9,063 nt of DNA from an uncultured Bacteroidales bacterium (GTDB lineage Bacteria; Bacteroidota; Bacteroidia; Bacteroidales; UBA932). The stretch lies in the NCBI GenBank assembly GCA_904501835.1, contig CAJGBW010000056.1:1-9063 (forward strand), in the 5' to 3' direction. Shown here piece by piece: positions 1 through 5,663 of this stretch (its first letter is position 1; every line of letters begins with the position of its first letter). Below the pieces are notes generated by a model. That model saw nothing but the letters and a program-made list of their open reading frames with translations. It was not told where the DNA came from and ran no database searches. A program made the translations under genes and the position numbers.

Positions 1-92
1 AGGATCCACCTCTTCCCATCCCGAACAGAGAAGTTAAGCTCACCAGTGCCGATGGTAGTGCCATACCAGGTGTGAGAGTAGGTCGCTGCCGC
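1..92 (+). rRNA. rrf: 5S ribosomal RNA, 3' part (5' end outside window)
   Basis: The sequence carries the conserved 5S core: CCACCTCTTCCCATCCCGAA, then CAGAGAAGTTAAGC, GCCGATGGTAGTGCC and the 3' arm GAGAGTAGGTCGCTGCCGC. The beginning of the molecule (helix I 5' strand and part of helix III) lies before the window. The exact 3' end cannot be fixed; I place it at the end of GCTGCCGC, just before a T run. Because 5S is normally last in a bacterial rrn operon, 16S and 23S genes are expected to the left. Confidence 0.95.
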
Positions 93-101
93 TTTTTTAC
101 C

Positions 102-144
102 AAAGAGAGGATGATTCAAACGAACCATCCTCTCTTTTTTTTAT
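102..144 (+). terminator. Rho-independent terminator of the rrn operon
   Basis: AAAGAGAGGATGATTC (102-117) pairs with GAACCATCCTCTCTTT (122-137) around the tetraloop AAAC. There is one A-C mismatch, and an unbroken T run follows to 142. It lies directly behind 5S. The stem is symmetric enough that it might also slow transcripts of the minus-strand acyltransferase coming from the other side. Confidence 0.9.
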
Positions 145-201
145 CTGTATTGCACAAGTATATTATTCCTTGTTTTTATACTATAGTTTGTGATTTATGT
201 A

Positions 202-759
202 TTAATGTGTGATATAGTTTTCGGGATGTTTTCCGACAAGATTCATACTTTCATAAATCTCCTGGATGCGTTTCATATCCGCCTTGGCGTCATCGGTCAA
301 TTCGACTTTTTGTCCACGGCCGACACGTTTGGTTTTCCAATCGAAATAACCCAAATATACAGGAATGCCGGTTTCTTTGGCAATCAGGTGAAAGCCGGTT
401 TTCCAACGTGCAATAGGCTTTCTGGTACCTTCAGGGGCAATTGCCAAGTGGAATTTGCCACCCTTTTCCATCTCGCGGATGATACTTCTTACCAGTTTGG
501 TCGGACTGGTTCTATCCACAGGAATACCTCCCATCGCTTTGAGAATCCAGCCAAGGGGCGGGAAAAACATTTCCTTTTTTACCATACATTTGGCGACGCC
601 GCCAATAGAGTTATAATAAAGGTATGAAATAAGGAAATCCCATATTGAGGTATGTGGAACACCCAAAATGATACATCTATCTTCTTCAACGGGCGGCTCT
701 ACGGCTGTCCATCCTAATAAGCGGAGCATTTTTCCGCAAACTTTTGCTTTGAATCCCAT
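202..759 (-). CDS. PlsC-family acyltransferase (1-acylglycerol-3-phosphate acyltransferase-like)
   Basis: This 185-residue protein has the three hallmark blocks of the glycerolipid acyltransferase (PlsC) superfamily. The catalytic HX4D motif is HTSIWD (H36, D41), block II is GGIPVDRT (78-85), and block III is APEGTRK (108-114). In this family the His/Asp pair attacks the acyl donor and the PEGTR block binds the phosphate of the acceptor. It is shorter than a standard PlsC (about 240 residues) and has no clear N-terminal membrane helix, so it belongs to the short subgroup common in Bacteroidetes. Its acceptor (lysophosphatidate or another lysolipid) cannot be told. It stands alone, convergent with the rrn operon and divergent from the rubredoxin gene. 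The ATG at 759 is preceded by a -7-like box at 788-781. The fold is secure; the exact substrate is inferred. Confidence 0.9.
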   Translation of the reverse strand: MGFKAKVCGKMLRLLGWTAVEPPVEEDRCIILGVPHTSIWDFLISYLYYNSIGGVAKCMVKKEMFFPPLGWILKAMGGIPVDRTSPTKLVRSIIREMEKGGKFHLAIAPEGTRKPIARWKTGFHLIAKETGIPVYLGYFDWKTKRVGRGQKVELTDDAKADMKRIQEIYESMNLVGKHPENYITH

Positions 760-780
760 AGTTATTTGATTTTATAAATA

Positions 781-788
781 CAAAAGTA
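781..788 (-). promoter_or_regulatory. Bacteroidetes -7 promoter element for the acyltransferase
   Basis: Read on the minus strand this is TACTTTTG, a full match to TAnnTTTG, about 20 nt upstream of the acyltransferase ATG at 759. No clear TTTG -33 box is seen at the usual distance, so support rests on the -7 match and position. Confidence 0.5.
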
Positions 789-800
789 GTATTTTTTTTA

Positions 801-808
801 TAATTTTG
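801..808 (+). promoter_or_regulatory. Bacteroidetes -7 promoter element for the rubredoxin-pheA-DAHP synthase operon
   Basis: TAATTTTG matches TAnnTTTG and lies 43 nt upstream of the rubredoxin ATG. A -33 TTTG is not present at the usual spacing. Together with the minus-strand element at 781-788 it makes the 92-bp gap a compact divergent promoter region. Confidence 0.5.
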
Positions 809-851
809 CATTTACATCCATGTGGATGCGTTTTTTTAATTCATTAGTCTT

Positions 852-986
852 ATGAAGTACGAATGCCTTATTTGCGGCTATATCTATGATGAGGCCGTTG
901 AAGGAACTCCCTTTTCTGAGCTCCCCGAAGATTGGACTTGCCCTTTGTGTGGTGTTGGAAAGTCCGATTTTAAGTTAATGGAATAA
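852..986 (+). CDS. Rubredoxin
   Basis: This 44-residue protein reads MKYECLICGYIYDE at its start and DWTCPLCGVGKSDF near its end. The two CxxCG-type knuckles (C5/C8 and C30/C33) are the four ligands of the single iron in rubredoxin, a small one-electron carrier in the cytoplasm. Y4, Y10, D13 and W28 also fit the family. It is shorter than the usual 52-54 residues because the loop between the two knuckles is reduced. No other ATG fits, and there is no Shine-Dalgarno sequence, as is common in Bacteroidetes. It is the first gene of an apparent operon, 15 nt ahead of pheA. Rubredoxin is typical of anaerobes, where it often feeds oxygen or peroxide reductases; its electron partner is not in this window. 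Confidence 0.95.
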   Translation: MKYECLICGYIYDEAVEGTPFSELPEDWTCPLCGVGKSDFKLME

Positions 987-1001
987 AATATATCTCTGAA
1001 T

Positions 1002-2093
1002 ATGAGTGAGTTGAAGGAGTCGAGGCTGAAAATTCAGCAGCTCGACAAGGAGATGGCAGGCTTGTTCGAGCAGCGAATGAGAGAGGTGGAAAATATTCTC
1101 GCTTATAAAGTTCGTAATGGGCTGCCAATTTTAGATGCGGAGCAGGAAGCCCGCGTGATTGCCAATAATATCGCCAATCTTACCGATCCTACCTTGCAGG
1201 AATACTACGTTTTGTTCCTGCATCATGTTATGGAGCTATCTAAGGCCTATCAGAGCCGAATGATGGAAGGGATGAAAGTCGCGTATTGTGGCGTTCCGGG
1301 TGCTTTTGCCCATCTTGCTGCTTTGAAACTTTTTCCTGAAGCTCGTATGGTAGCGTACCCGGATTTTACAGCGGCCTATAAGGCCTGTGAGGCGGGCGAG
1401 GTCGATACTGCCATTCTTCCGATTGAAAATAGCTACGCCGGTGATGTCGGTCGCGTGATGGATCTGACTTTCGGCGGAAGTCTATATATCAACCGCATGG
1501 TCGAGTTGGATGTTGCTCAGAATCTATTGGCCGTCAAGGGAAGCAGCTTGGGGTCTATCAAGAAAGTGGTCAGTCATCCTCAGGCGTTGGCTCAATGTGC
1601 AGCCTATATCAAGGAACATTCTTGGGAAGAAGTAGAATATTCCAACACAGCGACAGCCGCACAATATGTGGCCGAATTGAACGACCCGACCGTGGCAGCC
1701 ATTGCCTCTGAAGAGACAGCACATCTGTATGGTTTGGAGGTTTTGCAGTCCAATATCCATTCTTCTAATGACAATACGACGCGTTTTGCCGTCTTTTCAA
1801 AGTCGAATCACGCTTTGCAGACGGAGGATGCCGGCGATCATTTTATTTTGGTGTTTACGGTTCATAATGAGGCGGGTGCACTGGCTAAAATCTTGAATAT
1901 CATTGGTTCACACGGATTTAATATGAGTAGCCTGCATAGTCGTCCTTTGACCGGAATGATATGGAAGCACTATTTCTTTGCGGAATTGGAGGGAAATGCC
2001 AACTCTTCCGAAGGAAAGGATTTGCTGCGTCAGCTCAACACGGTGTGTGATAAATTGAAAATAATTGGCACTTATAGGAACGTATCATTATGA
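1002..2093 (+). CDS. pheA: Bifunctional chorismate mutase / prephenate dehydratase (P-protein) with ACT domain
   Basis: This 363-residue cytoplasmic enzyme converts chorismate to prephenate and then to phenylpyruvate, the phenylalanine branch. Residues 1-88 form an AroQ-type chorismate mutase; R8, R25, K36, D45 and E49 line up with E. coli PheA R11, R28, K39, D48 and E52. Residues 91-265 are the dehydratase, with GVPGAFAH (97-104), the LPIENSYAGDV block (139-149) and the NTTRF catalytic motif (258-262). Residues 280-360 are an ACT regulatory domain with GALAK (292-296) and LHSRPLTG (311-318), the usual phenylalanine-sensing positions, so feedback inhibition is likely. The domain order and length match full P-proteins. 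It starts 15 nt after rubredoxin and its stop overlaps the next ATG (ATGA), indicating coupled translation. An odd point is Q48 where E. coli has R51 in the mutase site. Confidence 0.95.
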   Translation: MSELKESRLKIQQLDKEMAGLFEQRMREVENILAYKVRNGLPILDAEQEARVIANNIANLTDPTLQEYYVLFLHHVMELSKAYQSRMMEGMKVAYCGVPGAFAHLAALKLFPEARMVAYPDFTAAYKACEAGEVDTAILPIENSYAGDVGRVMDLTFGGSLYINRMVELDVAQNLLAVKGSSLGSIKKVVSHPQALAQCAAYIKEHSWEEVEYSNTATAAQYVAELNDPTVAAIASEETAHLYGLEVLQSNIHSSNDNTTRFAVFSKSNHALQTEDAGDHFILVFTVHNEAGALAKILNIIGSHGFNMSSLHSRPLTGMIWKHYFFAELEGNANSSEGKDLLRQLNTVCDKLKIIGTYRNVSL

Positions 2094-3118
2094 ATATGAC
2101 CTTCAATCGCGAACTTTTCAGTCCGCAGGAAATTAAGCAGATGTATCCCGTGACTCCCGAGGCCGTGGCGTTGAAGCAACAAAACGACCAGGAGATTCGT
2201 TCTGTGTTGAGTGGTGAGTCAGATCGCTTGTTGTTGGTCATCGGACCTTGTTCTGCTGACAGAGAGGATGCGGTGGTGGATTATATTTCCCGCTTGCGTC
2301 CGGTTCAGGAGAAAGTGAAGGATAAAATCGTGATTGTCCCTCGTATCTATACCAATAAGCCGCGTACGACGGGTGCCGGATATAAGGGTATGCTGCATCA
2401 GCCCGACCCTATTGCCAGTCCTGATGTGTTCAAAGGCTTGGTGGCGATTCGAAAATTGCATTTGCGTGCGCTTTTGGAGACGGGTTTCTCTTGTGCAGAT
2501 GAGATGCTCTACCCTGAAAACCACCTTTTCCTATCTGATATTCTATCTTATGTGGCCGTGGGTGCGCGCAGCGTGGAAAATCAGCAGCATCGTCTGGTAG
2601 CCAGCGGATTGGATATTCCTGTCGGTATGAAGAATCCTACGGGGGGCGACTTGTCTGTGATGATGAATTCGATTCGTGCGGCGCAGAGCAGCCATTCCTT
2701 TATCTATCGAAATTGGGACGTGCAAAGTGCCGGCAATCCTTATGCCCACGCGATTATGCGCGGCTATGTGGACAATCATGGCACTTCTCACCCCAATTAT
2801 CATTATGAGGATTTGCGTATCCTGGCGGATTTATATCAGTCAAGCGGCTTGAAAAATCCGGCTTGTATTGTGGATTGCAATCATTCTAACTCCGGCAAAA
2901 ACTACTTGGAGCAAGGCCGTATTGCCAAGGAGGTGCTTCATAGTATGCGTCATTGCGAGACGGTCAATGCTTTGGTGAAGGGCTTGATGATAGAGTCTTA
3001 CATCGAAGATGGTGCGCAGAAATCCGGCGAATGTGTCTATGGTAAATCCATTACCGACCCTTGCTTAGGCTGGGAAAAAACCGAACGCCTCATCTACGAA
3101 CTCGCCGAGTTGAGATAG
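2090..3118 (+). CDS. 3-deoxy-7-phosphoheptulonate (DAHP) synthase, class I AroF/G/H type
   Basis: This 342-residue enzyme condenses phosphoenolpyruvate and erythrose 4-phosphate, the first step of the shikimate pathway. The GPCS motif (52-55) holds metal ligand C54. PRIYTNKPRTTGAGYKG (84-100) is the PEP-binding KPRT block, and GARSVENQQHR (158-168) and VGMKNPTGGD (178-187) complete the active site. H265 (CNHSNSGK), E302 (MIESYIEDG) and D323 (SITDPCLGW) match the other metal ligands of E. coli AroG (H268, E302, D326). The N-terminal extension of about 45 residues is the allosteric type, but I cannot tell which amino acid inhibits it. The start overlaps the pheA stop by 4 nt; an ATG two codons later is also possible. 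It is the last gene of the operon, 22 nt before a strong hairpin. Confidence 0.93.
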   Translation: MNMTFNRELFSPQEIKQMYPVTPEAVALKQQNDQEIRSVLSGESDRLLLVIGPCSADREDAVVDYISRLRPVQEKVKDKIVIVPRIYTNKPRTTGAGYKGMLHQPDPIASPDVFKGLVAIRKLHLRALLETGFSCADEMLYPENHLFLSDILSYVAVGARSVENQQHRLVASGLDIPVGMKNPTGGDLSVMMNSIRAAQSSHSFIYRNWDVQSAGNPYAHAIMRGYVDNHGTSHPNYHYEDLRILADLYQSSGLKNPACIVDCNHSNSGKNYLEQGRIAKEVLHSMRHCETVNALVKGLMIESYIEDGAQKSGECVYGKSITDPCLGWEKTERLIYELAELR

Positions 3119-3140
3119 GCATCGAACCTTTGTGGAAGTA

Positions 3141-3180
3141 AAATAAGAGTTCATCAGTTGTGTCTGGTGAACTCTTATTT
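3141..3180 (+). terminator. Hairpin terminator of the rubredoxin-pheA-DAHP synthase operon
   Basis: AAATAAGAGTTCATCAG (3141-3157) pairs with CTGGTGAACTCTTATTT (3164-3180) around TTGTGT, giving 17 bp with one wobble pair. The T run is only the TTT inside the stem end, so the A-rich 5' arm and T-rich 3' arm supply the terminator character. It lies 22 nt after the DAHP synthase stop and just ahead of the next promoter. Confidence 0.85.
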
Positions 3181-3186
3181 GTGAAT

Positions 3187-3217
3187 TTTGCAAAATAAAG
3201 ATTGTTTTGTAAATTTG
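3187..3217 (+). promoter_or_regulatory. Strong Bacteroidetes promoter (TTTG-N19-TAAATTTG)
   Basis: TTTG at 3187-3190 and TAAATTTG at 3210-3217, separated by 19 nt, match the -33/-7 consensus of the primary sigma factor of Bacteroidetes better than any other site in the window. Transcription should begin near 3222-3226. There is no start codon for a plausible gene within 250 nt, so the first product is an RNA. Confidence 0.7.
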
Positions 3218-3221
3218 CGTG

Positions 3222-3431
3222 CTTGGTTTAACAAGCAGACATATTGATTAAAAGTGTTTCGGCACATCCTTGAATGGAAATCTGGAAAATTTCAAAATGA
3301 ACAGGATGGCGGGACTCAGATCACCTTGTGTATGTTGAAAACAACATAACCTTGGGTGTGGAGTATCGTTTATTGTTCAAAGGTTTTCCAGAACCTCCAT
3401 TCAGATAGACGAAGGGCTCCACACTTTTTTT
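3222..3431 (+). ncRNA. Structured non-coding RNA, possibly 6S-type (or a structured leader of the caspase cluster)
   Basis: This is a gene-free stretch of about 210 nt with its own promoter and a U7 end. The ends pair: AAAAGTGT (3250-3257) with ACACTTTT (3421-3428), TCCTT (3267-3271) with AAGGG (3412-3416), GAATGGA (3272-3278) with TCCATTC (3396-3402), and CTGGAAAA (3282-3289) with TTTTCCAG (3384-3391). Inside is a bubble of 24 and 19 nt (3290-3313, 3365-3383). It is capped by an arm: ACTC/GAGT (3314-3317/3361-3364), CACC/GGTG (3322-3325/3355-3358) and TATGTTG-AAAA-CAACATA (3331-3348). A small hairpin GCTTG/CAAGC lies at the 5' end (3221-3236). A long closing stem, central bubble, terminal arm and roughly 200-nt length are the features of 6S RNA, which binds RNA polymerase as an open-promoter mimic. 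The pairings are direct reading; the 6S assignment is inference. Confidence 0.45.
3355..3431 (+). terminator. Possible terminator or attenuator at the end of the structured RNA
   Basis: GTGTGGAG (3356-3363) is the exact reverse complement of CTCCACAC (3417-3424), and seven T residues follow (3425-3431). The 53-nt loop holds a second hairpin, AGGTT/AACCT (3381-3396). This fold cannot coexist with the end-to-end fold described for the RNA, so the two may alternate. It lies 46 nt before the first gene of the caspase cluster and could therefore control read-through into it. Confidence 0.4.
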
Positions 3432-3476
3432 ATGGTAATTTCCGTCAAGGAGTCAGCGGGATAAAACACAAGGGAA

Positions 3477-4103
3477 ATGAAAAAACTTTTCTTTATCTTT
3501 TCGTTGGTAATCGCAACGATGTCCTCTGCAACTTCTCTTTTCGCTCAGAATCTTATGTCTGACAAGCAGATAGAGAGGGAAGCCAAAAAAGCAACCAAAA
3601 AATACACCAAGGAGGGGTGGTTGGTTATGCCCGGTGTGCCCACCATTCAGATGCAGCAAACTAAATTGTTTAAGTTTAGCAATGAGATGGATGCAGATGG
3701 AAATAGCAAGTATGTAAGTGGACATGCTTCTTCGAAATCCATGTATTACGACCCTGCAAAATTTCAAGCTACTGAACTTGCTAAAACCCAAATAGCAGGT
3801 AACATTGCAAGTACGATTATGGGTTTGGTAAGTACGGAGATTGCAAACTCGCAGGAAGGAACGTCTCATACAGAAACCGCAGCCGCCTATGCGAGTACCA
3901 TTGCAGCCAGTTTGACTAATATTATTTCTTGTGTGGAAATGTATAGATTGGATAAAAATACGAAAATGTACGAAGTCGATGTGACCATATTCTACAACAA
4001 GGAAAATGCGGTAAAGGCCGGTGTCGAAGCCGTGAGAAAGGAGTTGAAAGAAAAAACTCAAAAATTGGCAGAAAAGGTTCAGCAACTTTCTGGCTTAGAA
4101 TAG
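3477..4103 (+). CDS. Exported LPP20-like protein, first gene of the caspase cluster
   Basis: This 208-residue protein of unknown function is probably periplasmic. It has a clear signal peptide (MKK, hydrophobic 4-20, cleavage after LFA before Q24). The mature start is a lysine-rich helix (SDKQIEREAKKATKKYTKEGW, 28-48), followed by the GYxKYVSGxA-like strand at 78-84. Residues 92-175 show the alpha/beta pattern of LPP20-type domains: A/L-rich helices (98-125, 134-150) and a strand ending in MYEVDVTIFYN (164-174). The C-terminal 30 residues are a charged helix. Similar proteins are familiar from Bacteroides and Prevotella without a known role. AAGGGAA just before the ATG may serve as a ribosome-binding site. 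No TAnnTTTG box lies in the 45 nt between the U7 run and this start, so expression may depend on read-through from 3187-3217. Existence is certain; family placement is moderate. Confidence 0.85.
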   Translation: MKKLFFIFSLVIATMSSATSLFAQNLMSDKQIEREAKKATKKYTKEGWLVMPGVPTIQMQQTKLFKFSNEMDADGNSKYVSGHASSKSMYYDPAKFQATELAKTQIAGNIASTIMGLVSTEIANSQEGTSHTETAAAYASTIAASLTNIISCVEMYRLDKNTKMYEVDVTIFYNKENAVKAGVEAVRKELKEKTQKLAEKVQQLSGLE

Positions 4104-4106
4104 CAG

Positions 4107-4994
4107 ATGCCTCGTTTTCTTCTATCCGCTTGGCTGCTTTTTCTTACGCCCATCCTGTTGTGCGGGCAAAGTAAACCGAAGATGATCAAAGTCTCCGGCG
4201 AGATTCCCTATTATGTTCCGGAAAGCGAATCACAGAGTTATGCGCGTCAGAAGGCCTTGGAGAATGCGAAGATAAAATTGATAGAACAGGAATTTGGCGT
4301 CTCGTTAGAAATGTCCTCGGCAACAAGCCTTTCGACTACGACAGGTGCAGAAACCCAATCATTGATTCAGAGTCTCGTCAAAGGAGAGTGGATTGAGACA
4401 ATCGGTAGCCCTAATTATCGTTTCGGTATCGTCCAAGAGACGGGGCAGATGGTCATCTGGGTCAAACTCAAAGGAGTCATTCGTGAATTGAGCCAGTCAA
4501 AAGTGGATTTCGAGGCGCTCACCTTGCGTCTGTATCCGGAAAAGAAAGCGTCGAATACAGAATTTATAAACGGCGACGACTTCTACCTCTATTTTCAGAC
4601 TCCGGTTGACGGGTATTTGGCTGTTTATCTTTATGATGGCAAGGAGGATGTGTATTGTTTGCTTCCTTACCAAAACGAAACGTCCTCTATCCGACAAGTG
4701 AATGCTAATATTCCCTATGTGTTCTTTTCCCAGGAAAAATCATCCGGCGAGCCCAAGTGGGTGGTAGATGAATATCAGCTGACTTGTGACAATGCTGTGG
4801 AAATCAATCGGCTTTACGTTGTGTTTTCTACGAAAAATTTTACCAAAGCGCTTGATCAGGCAGGAGACAATGAGCGAGTGCCGCGAAATTTGAAATTGGA
4901 AGACTTTAACAAGTGGTTGGGGCGCCTAAAATCTCAAGATGCATCTTTATCAATAAAAGAAATAAGTTTAACAATAAATAAAAACAAATCATGA
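4107..4994 (+). CDS. Exported protein with LPP20/FlgT-like N-terminal domain and DUF4384
   Basis: This 295-residue protein has a signal peptide in residues 1-20 (ends LLCG|Q; the cysteine lacks a good lipobox because -1 is Leu). Residues 27-125 look like an LPP20/FlgT-N domain: a helix with YARQKALENAKIKLIEQEFG (45-64), a polar Ser/Thr stretch, and strands ending in MVIWVKLKGVI. Residues 134-245 look like DUF4384, with FYLYFQTPVDGYLAVYLYD (159-177) and VYCLLPYQ (182-189). That motif set is known from bacterial proteins next to, or fused with, caspase-like peptidases, which fits the caspase three genes on. The C-terminal 50 residues are polar. It starts 3 nt after the previous stop and its own stop overlaps the next ATG (ATGA), so it is translated as part of an operon. 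It is probably a periplasmic binding or adaptor partner; no catalytic motif is seen. Confidence 0.85.
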   Translation: MPRFLLSAWLLFLTPILLCGQSKPKMIKVSGEIPYYVPESESQSYARQKALENAKIKLIEQEFGVSLEMSSATSLSTTTGAETQSLIQSLVKGEWIETIGSPNYRFGIVQETGQMVIWVKLKGVIRELSQSKVDFEALTLRLYPEKKASNTEFINGDDFYLYFQTPVDGYLAVYLYDGKEDVYCLLPYQNETSSIRQVNANIPYVFFSQEKSSGEPKWVVDEYQLTCDNAVEINRLYVVFSTKNFTKALDQAGDNERVPRNLKLEDFNKWLGRLKSQDASLSIKEISLTINKNKS

Positions 4995-5641
4995 AAAAAA
5001 TTTTTGTAATGCTCTTGCTCATTTTAAATGGAGCTATTGTACTCTGTGCACAGGAACGTGAGAAAAAAACTTTGGAATTAAAGGATGGAACAGTCCTGTC
5101 CGGCTATGTGACGCGACAAGATGACGGTAGCTATTTGGTCGAGACGACGTCGGGCGATGTCTTGTTTTATTCTGTGAATGAAATTCGTTCGGTTCGAGGC
5201 GAAGGAAAAAAACAGGCCAAAGGTGCATATGGCATCATGGAGAGGAAGGGATTTAATCTGGTATATCCTGAAAGTTTGGATTATATGGGACGTCCTATTC
5301 TCGTACAATCTACTGCACTTTCAAGAGAGTTTCATTTAGAGTATAAAAAGAACCGAAATCTTGCAGTTGCTGGTGTCTCGTGTTTAGCTGGAGGATCAGT
5401 TGCGTGCTTGGCTATTGGACTCCCCCTTTTTATTCTTCCGCATCACCCTTATACCATGTCTTATCTGCTTATGATAGCAGGTGGTGCTGCTATGATTACA
5501 GGCGCCCTGATGCTTCCTATTGGATTGAAAAGATTGGATTATATGGCGATGAGATACAACAATCAAGGATATACCTCTTATACCCCGACTTTGAAATTTG
5601 GCGGTACACGTCACGGAATCGGACTCGCTTTGAATTTTTAG
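4991..5641 (+). CDS. Exported small protein: one DG-x3-SG beta module plus two transmembrane segments
   Basis: This 216-residue protein has no recognised family. Residues 1-20 are a signal peptide (MKKIFVMLLLILNGAIVLCA|Q). Residues 26-70 are a beta-rich module, LELKDGTVLSGYV (28-40) followed by SYLVETTSGDVLFYSVNEI (47-65), that recurs twice in the protein at 7787-8425. Residues 78-120 are soluble. Two hydrophobic segments follow (about 124-149 and 157-178), separated by a short HHPYTMS turn. The tail ends in a beta-like GIGLALNF with a terminal Phe. The layout suggests an exported module anchored in the inner membrane by a hairpin. It overlaps the previous gene by 4 nt (ATGA) and sits 22 nt ahead of the caspase start. 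Existence is well supported by the signal peptide and tight spacing; function is unknown. Confidence 0.85.
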   Translation: MKKIFVMLLLILNGAIVLCAQEREKKTLELKDGTVLSGYVTRQDDGSYLVETTSGDVLFYSVNEIRSVRGEGKKQAKGAYGIMERKGFNLVYPESLDYMGRPILVQSTALSREFHLEYKKNRNLAVAGVSCLAGGSVACLAIGLPLFILPHHPYTMSYLLMIAGGAAMITGALMLPIGLKRLDYMAMRYNNQGYTSYTPTLKFGGTRHGIGLALNF

Positions 5642-5663
5642 ATGTTTGAAATCCCCATTTGTC

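Noticed and set aside
153..172. ACAAG/CTTGT hairpin as terminator of the minus-strand acyltransferase
   Set aside because: Only 5 bp with a long loop and no T run in the transcribed direction; too weak to call.
190..627. 145-codon open frame on the plus strand over the acyltransferase
   Set aside because: It lies antisense to a gene with three clear PlsC motifs, has no domain or signal, and no promoter.
3453..4085. 210-codon minus-strand open frame opposite the first gene of the cluster
   Set aside because: The Cys/His/Phe-rich translation looks like a shadow; the plus-strand product has a proper signal peptide and operon spacing.
5646..5663. TTG start six codons upstream of the caspase ATG
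   Set aside because: It would put SPFV ahead of a complete signal peptide; the ATG at 5664 gives a standard MKQFF start.
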